DNA of 11,756 nucleotides. It comes from Paludibacteraceae bacterium. GTDB lineage: Bacteria; Bacteroidota; Bacteroidia; Bacteroidales; Paludibacteraceae. The stretch is from assembly GCA_017960065.1 (NCBI GenBank), contig JAGCZK010000025.1, forward strand, positions 1-11,756. Reading direction: 5' to 3'. Both the position numbers and the translations under genes were made by a program. The notes beneath the pieces are model-generated. The model did no database searches, was not told where the DNA came from, and worked only from the letters and a program-made list of their open reading frames with translations. Below, piece by piece: positions 1 to 5,286 of this stretch (position 1 is its first letter; each line of letters opens with the position of its first letter).

Positions 1-552
1 GCTCCACAAGGCGGCAAGGTGGTCGGCCCGACGGCTTTGGTAATCCAAGTAGTAGGCATGCTCCCACACGTCGAAGGTCAAAAGCGGTGTCAATCCACGC
101 TGCACAGGATTGGCGGCGTTCGGTTCCTGAGTGATTTGCAGGCGCCCCTGGGCATCGGCCGAAAGCCATACCCATCCGGAGCCGAATAGCGTGGCCCCCG
201 CCTTCTGAAACTGCTCCTGAAAAGCGGCGAACGACCCGAAGTCGCGGTCAATGGCCGCAGCCAGGGCTCCTTGCGGACCATTTCCGGCAACCGGCGCACG
301 GAATTGGCCAAAATACAGCTCATGATTCAGAATCTGCCCCGCATTGTTCCGCAGCGCGCCTTCCGACCTCAAGACGATCTCGGTCAGCGAAGCCCCTTCC
401 AACGGACTGCCGGGCAACAGGGCATTGAGGTTATTGACGTAGGTTTGCAGATGTTTGCCATGATGAAAGGCGATGGTCTGACGACTGATTGCCGGCTCCA
501 ACGCCGTCTCGGCGTAAGGAAGCGCCATTAATTCAAACGGAAAGGTACTCAT
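1..552 (-). CDS. sodB: Superoxide dismutase, Fe/Mn family (3' end cut by window edge)
   Basis: Cytoplasmic enzyme that dismutates superoxide to hydrogen peroxide and oxygen. The ATG at 552 opens 184 codons that run off the left edge; roughly the last 10 residues should be missing. Metal ligands are all visible: His30 (in FHHGKH), His77 (NHELYF), Asp161 and His165 (DVWEHAYY). Gln73, in NNAGQ, is the second-sphere glutamine of the iron-type lineage. The sequence closely resembles the Porphyromonas gingivalis enzyme as I remember it (FGSGWVWL, RRADHL...LWS). That enzyme is cambialistic (works with Fe or Mn), but here the residue two before the Asp ligand is Thr159, as in iron-specific SodB, not Gly. 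The gene is transcribed leftward from a probable promoter at 581-588. Family assignment is certain; metal preference is inferred. Confidence 0.97.
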   Translation of the reverse strand, partial: MSTFPFELMALPYAETALEPAISRQTIAFHHGKHLQTYVNNLNALLPGSPLEGASLTEIVLRSEGALRNNAGQILNHELYFGQFRAPVAGNGPQGALAAAIDRDFGSFAAFQEQFQKAGATLFGSGWVWLSADAQGRLQITQEPNAANPVQRGLTPLLTFDVWEHAYYLDYQSRRADHLAALWS

Positions 553-567
553 TGGGTTTGTCTTGGA

Positions 568-580
568 ATGAAAATTTCAT
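568..580. promoter_or_regulatory. Perfect palindrome over the predicted sod transcript start
   Basis: ATGAAA-A-TTTCAT, a 6-bp inverted repeat with one central base, lies directly downstream of the sod -7 box and covers the predicted +1. The position suits a repressor operator, but short AT-rich palindromes arise easily by chance. No regulator is identifiable. Confidence 0.25.
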
Positions 581-588
581 CAAAAGTA
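581..588 (-). promoter_or_regulatory. Probable -7 box of the sod promoter
   Basis: Reads TACTTTTG on the minus strand, matching the Bacteroidota TAnnTTTG -7 consensus. It would place the transcript start near 574-576, about 23 bases before the sod ATG. No TTTG -33 element sits at the usual 19-21 base spacing, so this is a moderate call. Confidence 0.5.
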
Positions 589-682
589 ACAATAATTGCT
601 CAAAATGCGGCTTTCCGACATAAAAATAACCGCACCTGTGCACGAAAAAACTTAAAAAAGTACACAATATTCAAAATTTGTG

Positions 683-690
683 TATCTTTG
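683..690 (+). promoter_or_regulatory. Promoter -7 box for the first small lipoprotein gene
   Basis: TATCTTTG is an exact TAnnTTTG match. It predicts a transcript start near 696 and a ~28-base AT-rich leader before the ATG at 725. No clear TTTG at -33. The same octamer appears upstream of the tRNAs, rbfA and the gldJ-like gene in this window. Confidence 0.7.
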
Positions 691-724
691 TCCCATAAAC
701 TTTACACATTTAAATTATTAAACA

Positions 725-1138
725 ATGAGAAAATTAGGTTTTTGGGCCATGTTGGCCGCTGCGAGCGCAATGATGGTTGCTTGCTCGAGCAAAGCTACCG
801 AGGAATCGGCAGAAGAAGTTGAAGTTGTAGCTGACAGCGTTGCTGCCGTAGCAGAAGAAGAAGTTGCTGCCATCGACGAAGCTGTCGAAGAAACTGCAGA
901 AGAAGTGAAAGAATGCACCAAGAAAGCTGCCGCTTCGACCAAACAAGCTGTAAAAGAAGCTGCTCAAACGGTAGAAGAAGCTGTTGTTGAAACCGCTGAA
1001 GCCGCTAAAGAAGAAGTAGTTGAAGCCGCTGAAGCTGCCGAAACGAAAACGATGAACTCGTTGAAAGACAGAAAAGCTGCCGCTCAAGAAGAGGCTGCCG
1101 CTGAAAAAGCCGCTTCGAAGAGAAGTAAACTGAAATAA
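725..1138 (+). CDS. Small Ala/Glu/Lys-rich helical lipoprotein
   Basis: 137-residue protein of unknown function. Residues 1-20 form a lipoprotein signal peptide ending in the lipobox VAC, with Cys20 the predicted lipidated residue, so it should be anchored in the cell envelope. The mature part is almost only Ala, Glu, Lys, Val and Thr with no Trp, Tyr or Pro. Repeating patterns such as AVKEAA, TVEEAV and VVEAAEAAE predict one long amphipathic helix or coiled coil, like LEA or apolipoprotein-type helices. The C-terminus switches from acidic to basic (ASKRSKLK). Codons are strongly biased to GAA, GCT and GCC, which suggests high expression. It has its own promoter and lies 35 bases before another small lipoprotein gene, probably on the same transcript. 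No catalytic motif is present; a structural or periplasmic-spacing role is possible but unproven. Confidence 0.8.
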   Translation: MRKLGFWAMLAAASAMMVACSSKATEESAEEVEVVADSVAAVAEEEVAAIDEAVEETAEEVKECTKKAAASTKQAVKEAAQTVEEAVVETAEAAKEEVVEAAEAAETKTMNSLKDRKAAAQEEAAAEKAASKRSKLK

Positions 1139-1173
1139 TCCATAAAACATTCACTTATTAATTTTTTAGCATT

Positions 1174-1542
1174 ATGAAAAAATTTATCCTTAGCGCTTTG
1201 ATGGTATTGGCTGCTGCCGTATCGTTCACTTCTTGCTCTAACGAAGAACCGGAAGGTACCCTTACCTTCACTGGTAAAGACAGCGACGACGAAATCATCA
1301 CCTTGGTTATCAACGAGAACGAAAAAACCTACGAAATTTTCTACGCTGAAACCAAAAAAGATGACACCGAAATGTTCTCGGCCGGTACTTATGTATTGGA
1401 AAGCAATGTCTCTGGCGACAAAACCATGACCTGCACCGACGAATTTGGTAGTTTCGTTATCACCATCTCTGCCGATGGCAAAAAAGCTACTTACAGCGAT
1501 GGCGAAGAAGGTGGTTATTCGTTCGAATTGAAAAAGAAGTAA
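1174..1542 (+). CDS. Small beta-rich lipoprotein of unknown function
   Basis: 122 residues. A lipoprotein signal peptide (KK, hydrophobic stretch, lipobox FTSC) puts lipidated Cys at position 21. The next residues, SNEEPE, are acidic, resembling the lipoprotein surface-export signal described in Bacteroidota, so surface exposure is plausible. The mature domain alternates short beta-strand-like stretches (TLTFTG, IITLVI, TYEIFY, SFVITIS) with polar turns, suggesting a single small beta-barrel or beta-sandwich. It is acidic, with three or four runs of Asp/Glu, and ends in a basic tail (ELKKK). I do not recognise a named family. It is downstream of the helical lipoprotein gene without an obvious promoter between them and ends 18 bases before a strong terminator, so the two probably form one transcription unit. 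Confidence 0.8.
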   Translation: MKKFILSALMVLAAAVSFTSCSNEEPEGTLTFTGKDSDDEIITLVINENEKTYEIFYAETKKDDTEMFSAGTYVLESNVSGDKTMTCTDEFGSFVITISADGKKATYSDGEEGGYSFELKKK

Positions 1543-1560
1543 TCAATCTTCTAAAAAAAC

Positions 1561-1593
1561 AAAAAGGAGTCTTATTTTAAGACTCCTTTTTTT
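1561..1593. terminator. Bidirectional intrinsic terminator
   Basis: A 14-bp perfect stem (1561-1574 with 1578-1591), with GGAGTCTTA as its core, closes a TTT loop. It is followed by T7 on the plus strand, and A-rich sequence on the other side gives a T-run on the minus strand. It separates the rightward lipoprotein genes from the leftward tRNA transcript. Confidence 0.92.
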
Positions 1594-1662
1594 GTACCTG
1601 AGGCGGGAATGTCTTTTTGACATTAGGTACAAAAAAACCAGCCTTGTCGGCTGGATATTTTT
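1594..1662 (-). repeat. tRNA-Leu 3'-end repeat module, distal copy (69 bp)
   Basis: First of two 69-bp tandem units. Bases 1594-1610 copy the last bases of the tRNA-Leu gene (acceptor 3' strand plus half the T stem). On the minus strand the unit folds: GTACCT (1630-1625) pairs with AGGTAC (1599-1594), and an inner stem AATGTC/GACATT (1624-1619 with 1613-1608) closes an A5 loop, leaving an 8-base bulge. A CCAGCC/GGCTGG terminator completes the unit. Confidence 0.85.
1631..1654 (-). terminator. Second tRNA-operon terminator (in distal module)
   Basis: Minus-strand hairpin CCAGCC-GACAA-GGCTGG (stems 1654-1649 and 1643-1638) followed by T7 (1637-1631). Identical to the terminator in the neighbouring module; it acts as a backup. 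Confidence 0.8.
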
Positions 1663-1731
1663 GTACCTGAGGCGGGAATGTCTTTAGAGACATTAGGCAC
1701 AAAAAAACCAGCCTTGTCGGCTGGATATTTT
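1663..1731 (-). repeat. tRNA-Leu 3'-end repeat module, proximal copy (69 bp)
   Basis: Second unit, same length and nearly identical to 1594-1662. The differences are in the hairpin loop, one base in the outer stem (C for T at 1698, which turns an A-U pair into G-U and keeps pairing), and the length of one T-run. It directly abuts the 3' end of the intact tRNA-Leu gene, which starts the same way (1732-1748). Confidence 0.85.
1701..1724 (-). terminator. First tRNA-operon terminator
   Basis: Minus-strand hairpin CCAGCC-GACAA-GGCTGG (1724-1719 with 1713-1708) followed by T7 (1707-1701). It lies 9 bases past the tRNA-Leu 3' end, so it is the primary stop for the two-tRNA transcript. Confidence 0.88.
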
Positions 1732-1732
1732 G

Positions 1733-1817
1733 TACCTGAGGCGGGAATTGAACCCGCACGGACATTGCTGTCCAAAGGATTTTAAGTCCTTCGTGTCTAC
1801 CATTTCACCACTCAGGC
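1733..1817 (-). tRNA. tRNA-Leu (anticodon UAA)
   Basis: 85-base class II tRNA. Acceptor stem GCCTGAG (from 1817) pairs with CTCAGGT (ending 1734), with discriminator A at 1733. The first pair is G1-U72, a wobble instead of the usual G-C. The D arm contains TGGTGAAATGGTAGACA. Anticodon stem AAGGA/TCCTT holds loop CTTAAAA, with anticodon TAA at 1784-1782. The long variable arm GGACAGCAATGTCC and T arm GCGGGTTCAATTCCCGC are intact. CCA is not encoded. It is transcribed after tRNA-Gly with a 28-base spacer. Confidence 0.96.
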
Positions 1818-1845
1818 CCGGGATTTGGAACAACTCCAAAATTTG

Positions 1846-1918
1846 AGCGAAAAACGGGACTCGAACCCGCGACCCCAACCTTGGCAAGGTTGTGCTCTAC
1901 CAACTGAGCTATTTTCGC
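1846..1918 (-). tRNA. tRNA-Gly (anticodon GCC)
   Basis: 73-base cloverleaf. Acceptor GCGAAAA pairs with TTTTCGC, discriminator T at 1846. The D arm is AGCTCAGTTGGTAGAGC. The anticodon stem CAACC/GGTTG surrounds loop TTGCCAA, with GCC at 1885-1883. The T arm is GCGGGTTCGAGTCCCGT. CCA is not encoded. First gene of the tRNA pair, only a few bases after its predicted transcript start. Confidence 0.97.
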
Positions 1919-1928
1919 AAAAGCGCTG

Positions 1929-1960
1929 CAAAGATACAGCGAATCTTACTTGTTTCCAAA
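1929..1960 (-). promoter_or_regulatory. Full-consensus promoter of the tRNA-Gly/tRNA-Leu operon
   Basis: On the minus strand TTTG (1960-1957) is followed by exactly 20 bases and then TATCTTTG (1936-1929), which matches both Bacteroidota promoter elements. The -33 part lies inside the 3' end of the DUF3109 gene, whose stop codon is 1948-1946. Predicted start is about 1922, four or so bases before the tRNA. The only promoter here with both boxes, as expected for a highly expressed stable RNA. Confidence 0.85.
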
Positions 1961-2548
1961 TAATTTCTTGTAATATTCCGAGTCGTAGAAGGCCGTAGCA
2001 GCCTTCTCCAGCTCTTGGTACCACTCCTGGCCAAAGCGGCGGATGAGCGGGTCCTTCAAGAACTTATAGACCGGCACTTTGAGCTGCGCGCCCAAACGGC
2101 AGGCGTCGGAGCAGACCTCCCACCGGTGATACTCCACCGCCAAAAAGTTTTTGCGTTTGCGCAGGCGCACCGGATACAAATGACACGACACCGGTTTCCG
2201 GAAGGGCGTCAGGCCCTGCTCGTAGGCCTTTTCGATGGCACACTGCCAAACGCCCTGGTCGTCGCGGTAAGCGAACACACATTCGCGGTTGCCCACAATC
2301 GAGGTCACCAAATCGCCCTCTTCGTCGGTATAGGCAATGCCCTGGCGTTCGATCACCTCGCGCGCCTGGGCCGAAAGCATGGGCAAGAGCTTCGGCAAAA
2401 CCGCTTCGATGGGTTCGAGTTCGTCCAACTCGAGCGGGGCACCGCTATCGCCTTCTTCGCAACAAATCCCTTTGCAACGGGCAATGTCGCAAACAAAGCG
2501 TTCGGCCAGCAAATCGAGCGAAACAAGGGTGTTGCCAATCTCAATCAT
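1946..2548 (-). CDS. DUF3109 family cysteine-cluster protein
   Basis: 200 residues, no signal peptide, probably cytoplasmic. It matches the DUF3109 family, related in pattern to YkgJ-type cysteine-cluster proteins. Nine cysteines stand out: C20, C25, C29 and C30 (CxxxxCxxxCC near the N-terminus), C90 (NREC), C103 (WQC), C122 (SCHLYP), C146 and C150 (CSDAC). This arrangement suggests a metal or Fe-S site, but no biochemical function is established as far as I know. I start it at the ATG at 2548, whose first base is the last base of the upstream stop codon (TGATG). A GTG one codon earlier is the alternative. This overlap implies translation coupled to the TonB-C-domain gene. Family call is firm; role unknown. 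Confidence 0.9.
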   Translation of the reverse strand: MIEIGNTLVSLDLLAERFVCDIARCKGICCEEGDSGAPLELDELEPIEAVLPKLLPMLSAQAREVIERQGIAYTDEEGDLVTSIVGNRECVFAYRDDQGVWQCAIEKAYEQGLTPFRKPVSCHLYPVRLRKRKNFLAVEYHRWEVCSDACRLGAQLKVPVYKFLKDPLIRRFGQEWYQELEKAATAFYDSEYYKKLFGNK

Positions 2549-3084
2549 CACCAGCCGTAGTTATAGTCGTCGTAATTGTAGTCGGGTTCGGGCTCTTTGG
2601 CTTCCTGACGGCGCTTGTTGAATTTGACCGGTATGATATAGGCCGACTTGATGCGATAGCCGTCGAGCGAAGCCGGCTTGAAGGTGGGGAGCATTTTCAC
2701 CACTGCAATGGCGGCGCTGTCCTGCTCTTCCGACAGCGACTGCAAGATCTCGTAACAGCAACTGTGGCCGCAACGGTCGATTACCACCTGCACCTTGACC
2801 TCGCCGGTCAGCAACAGGGGCTTGCCGTCCACATCCGTCTCGCCACTGAACACTTCGGGCATTTGGGTGTTTTGGTAAACATAGAGCGACAGTTCGACAT
2901 CGCCGCCAGGGAATTTGGCGTCGTTCATGCCGGGAGGATACGGCTGATAGGTGCCGCCGTAGATGTCGGACGGCTCGTCGTCAACACAGTTGGCATAAAC
3001 CGCCTCGTAGAGCATGTAGTCGGTCTCGGCCGACAACCATAAGGCCGTCAGCGCCATCAGCAATATCCAAACCAGCCGTTTCAT
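2548..3084 (-). CDS. Secreted TonB C-terminal-domain protein
   Basis: 178 residues. Residues 1-19 (MKRLVWILLM, hydrophobic, ending LSA) look like a cleavable signal peptide or anchor. The rest resembles a TonB C-terminal domain in the Bacteroidota form: a KFPGGD motif, the strand GEVKVQVVIDRCG, the helix around DSAAIAVVKMLPTFKPA, and the closing strand IIPVKF. It has an unusual CGHSCC cluster where the domain normally has a plain DGxV turn. The C-terminal tail is rich in Tyr, Asp and Asn (YNYDDYNYGW) with Pro-Glu before it. No proline-rich spacer of a true energy-transducing TonB is seen, so it is more likely a periplasmic TonB-C-domain protein. I chose the ATG at 3084, one base after the upstream permease stop; another ATG at 3096 would overlap that gene and put polar residues before the signal peptide. 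Confidence 0.82.
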   Translation of the reverse strand: MKRLVWILLMALTALWLSAETDYMLYEAVYANCVDDEPSDIYGGTYQPYPPGMNDAKFPGGDVELSLYVYQNTQMPEVFSGETDVDGKPLLLTGEVKVQVVIDRCGHSCCYEILQSLSEEQDSAAIAVVKMLPTFKPASLDGYRIKSAYIIPVKFNKRRQEAKEPEPDYNYDDYNYGW

Positions 3085-3085
3085 A

Positions 3086-4294
3086 TCATTCGACATTGGC
3101 CACCTGCCGCGCCGGATAAAGCGCCGACAAGAAGCCCAAAAGAATTACCGTTACAAAGATAATTAAAATATCCGCAATCTGCACTTTCACCGGATAGGCA
3201 TCCACAATATACGAACCGCTGGAGTTGACCTGTATCAGCCCGAACTCGGCCTGCAACCAACACAGCAACAGGCCCAGGGCCACACCGGCCACCGCACCAA
3301 TCACCGAAATCATCCACCCTTCGTACAGGAAAATCCGGAAGATGCTTTTGGGGCTGGCTCCCAGATACTGCAAATAGCGGATATCGTCCTTTTTGTCGAT
3401 AATCAGCATCGACAGCGACCCGATGATGTTAAACACCGCAATGAGCAGAATAAAACTCAATATGAGGTAGGTGACCCATTTTTCGATTTCCATCATGCGG
3501 AAAAACTCTTCTTGCTGCTCGTACCTGTCTTTGACGGCATAGCCGGGGCCGAGTTTAGTGCGCAACGACTTTTTGAAGGCCTTGATGTCTTCGCCGGGCT
3601 GCAGCTTGAGTTCGAGCGAGGACACTTTGCCTTCGTATTCGAACAGGCGCTCGGCCATATCGAGCGACACAATCAGCAGGTTGTTGTCGTATTTGTCCTG
3701 CTTCACCATAAACACCCCCGACATAAAGGCCACCTCGCGGTTGAACGATTTTTCGGGGCGCAGCATGTTCACCTTTTTGGTACGCTTGGGGGCATAGAAC
3801 TCGAGCGGGCGCACATAGTGCATACCACTGCCCAAAGTGTGTACCAGGCCGATGCCGCCTACCGCCATCGGAATCTGGTTGTTTTTGAGCTTGTATTCGC
3901 CGTCGTACAGAATCTGTTCGATGTCGGTCACCTGCGCATATTCGTCCGACACGCCCTTGATGACCACCGGCATCTGTTTTTTGCCGAATTGCAGCAGGGC
4001 GTTCTCCTCCAAAACGCGGCTTACCAGCAGCACCCGCTCGTCGTCGAGCAGCGGGAGCACGGAGTCGGGCGCAAACACTTTGCTTTCGGTGGCCGTGATC
4101 TTGATTTCGGGGTCGAAGTTGCTGAAAAGGTCTTCGACCAGCCCCTGAAATCCGTTGAACACCGACAGCACGCACACCAGCGCCATCGTGCCCACGGCCA
4201 CGCCGCAGACCGAAATGGCCGAGATGACATTGATCGCACTGACCGACTTTTTGGCCAGCAGGTACCGACGCGCTATGTAAAAGGGGAAGTTCAC
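3086..4294 (-). CDS. FtsX-type ABC permease, LolC/LolE-like
   Basis: 402-residue inner-membrane permease of the MacB/FtsX/LolCE fold. TM1 is at about 19-46. A large periplasmic domain follows (about 47-270), then three TM helices at about 272-300, 322-350 and 368-393. The N-terminus (FYIARRYLLAKKS) and the EGWMISVIGAVAG and SALYPAR motifs match lipoprotein-releasing permeases, which extract lipoproteins for outer-membrane delivery with an ATPase partner. No ATPase gene is in this window. The protein ends right after YPARQVANVE, while many family members continue for roughly 8-10 residues with a PxxALR-like tail. The GTG start overlaps the rbfA stop (GTGA), so translation is coupled. LolC versus LolE, or another FtsX-type exporter, cannot be told from sequence alone. 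Confidence 0.9.
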   Translation of the reverse strand: MNFPFYIARRYLLAKKSVSAINVISAISVCGVAVGTMALVCVLSVFNGFQGLVEDLFSNFDPEIKITATESKVFAPDSVLPLLDDERVLLVSRVLEENALLQFGKKQMPVVIKGVSDEYAQVTDIEQILYDGEYKLKNNQIPMAVGGIGLVHTLGSGMHYVRPLEFYAPKRTKKVNMLRPEKSFNREVAFMSGVFMVKQDKYDNNLLIVSLDMAERLFEYEGKVSSLELKLQPGEDIKAFKKSLRTKLGPGYAVKDRYEQQEEFFRMMEIEKWVTYLILSFILLIAVFNIIGSLSMLIIDKKDDIRYLQYLGASPKSIFRIFLYEGWMISVIGAVAGVALGLLLCWLQAEFGLIQVNSSGSYIVDAYPVKVQIADILIIFVTVILLGFLSALYPARQVANVE

Positions 4295-4623
4295 TTCAGC
4301 AGGTTGTCAATGTGCTCCATGTAGTCGAGCGAGTCGTCGATGTAAAACGTCAGTTCGGGAACCGTGCGCAGCTGAAAACGGGTGCGGCCGGCCAAATCAT
4401 GGCGTATGCTGACCGATTTTTCGTTGATCAGCTGGAGCATCTCTTCGCCTCGCTCGGAAGGGACTATGCTGAGATAAACCCGCGCAACGCTCAAATCCGG
4501 ACTGACATGGACCTTGGTGGTCGAAATCAAAATGCCTTGGAAGTTGTGCGCCACTCCCAAAAAGATGGTGCTCAACTCCTTTTGCAACAGGCGCGAAATT
4601 TTTTGTTGTCTGGTTGTTTCCAT
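4291..4623 (-). CDS. rbfA: 30S ribosome-binding factor A
   Basis: 110 residues, the usual size. RbfA binds immature 30S subunits and aids 16S rRNA 5'-end maturation and cold adaptation. The KH-like fold features are present: N-terminal helix RQQKISRLLQKELSTIF, strand KVHVSPDLSVARVYLSI, a helix ending in SIRHDLAG, and the conserved RTVPELTFYIDDSLD segment before a C-terminal helix. It has its own promoter (-7 box 4637-4644) in the gap after the methyltransferase stop, with a leader of only about seven bases and no Shine-Dalgarno site. Its stop codon overlaps the GTG start of the permease gene, an arrangement I recall from other Bacteroidales genomes. Confidence 0.97.
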   Translation of the reverse strand: METTRQQKISRLLQKELSTIFLGVAHNFQGILISTTKVHVSPDLSVARVYLSIVPSERGEEMLQLINEKSVSIRHDLAGRTRFQLRTVPELTFYIDDSLDYMEHIDNLLK

Positions 4624-4636
4624 TCGTTATTTTTTG

Positions 4637-4644
4637 CAAAGATA
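4637..4644 (-). promoter_or_regulatory. Promoter -7 box for rbfA and downstream genes
   Basis: TATCTTTG on the minus strand, touching the methyltransferase stop codon (4647-4645). It predicts a start near 4630 and a nearly leaderless rbfA message. No TTTG at the -33 spacing. It suggests that rbfA, permease, TonB-C and DUF3109 genes can be transcribed apart from the protease-methyltransferase pair. Confidence 0.65.
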
Positions 4645-5286
4645 CTATTTTTTGCGGATGATGGTAATGCCATCGCGCAATGGGAGGATAAATTTTTCGA
4701 CACGGCTGTCGGCCGCCACAAAATCGTTGAACGCGAGCAATGCGGCGGTTTGGCGGTCGCCCCGCTGGAGGGGAGCAAGCACTTTGCCGTCCCAAAGGGT
4801 GTTGTCGGCCAGAATAAAGCCGCCGGAGGGCACCTTGTCGAAGACCAAGTCGTAATAGGCCTGGTACTCGCGCTTGTCGGCGTCGATAAAGACCAGCTCG
4901 AACGGCCCCTCGATGGCGGGCAGCAGTTTGAGGGCGTCGCCCACCCGAAAGTCGATGCGGGCGGCCAACGGGCTCCGGCCGATGTAGTCGCGGGCCATGT
5001 CTTCGATTTCGTCGTCGCGGTCGATGGTGACCAGTCGGCCGCCTTCGGCCAGCCCCTCGGCCAGACACAGGGCGGAATACCCGACGTATGTGCCCAGTTC
5101 CAGAATCCGTTTGGGCCGGATCATGTGCGAGATGGCGCTCAACAGCCGCCCTTGCAGATGCCCCGACACCATACGGCCATGCAGCAGGCGCATATTCGCC
5201 TCGTGATTCAGCTCGGCCAACAAGGGGGTTTCCGGCTCGCTGTGAGCCAGGTCATAGGCATCCATAAGACGTTCAAACTCGTTCAT
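4645..5286 (-). CDS. SAM-dependent O-methyltransferase (CCoAOMT/COMT type)
   Basis: 213 residues, class I Rossmann-fold methyltransferase of the metal-dependent catechol/caffeoyl-CoA O-methyltransferase family. SAM motif I is ILELGTYVGYSALCLAE (61-77) and the acidic ribose-binding residue is Asp89. The metal site matches the family: Asp135 (FIDADK), Asp161 and Asn162 (ADNTLW), with the 26-residue spacing of plant caffeoyl-CoA enzymes. The N-terminal segment around HGRMVSGHLQGRLL is also typical. The natural substrate in bacteria of this group is not known. The start is the ATG at 5286, sharing its A with the protease stop (TAATG). The frame is open further upstream but that part is only a second reading of the protease gene. 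Confidence 0.93.
   Translation of the reverse strand: MNEFERLMDAYDLAHSEPETPLLAELNHEANMRLLHGRMVSGHLQGRLLSAISHMIRPKRILELGTYVGYSALCLAEGLAEGGRLVTIDRDDEIEDMARDYIGRSPLAARIDFRVGDALKLLPAIEGPFELVFIDADKREYQAYYDLVFDKVPSGGFILADNTLWDGKVLAPLQRGDRQTAALLAFNDFVAADSRVEKFILPLRDGITIIRKK

Noticed and set aside
90..323. Arg/Pro-rich minus-strand frame inside the sod gene
   Set aside because: Out-of-frame reading of sod, whose own frame has all metal ligands.
1594..1731. CRISPR-like or integrase attachment array
   Set aside because: Units are directly abutting with no variable spacers, and no integrase or cas gene is nearby; only two copies.
1577..1887. Open frames on the minus strand across the tRNA genes and their repeats, with repeated FPPQVQ
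   Set aside because: They are tRNA and terminator sequence read as codons; the repeat in the peptide is the 69-bp DNA module.
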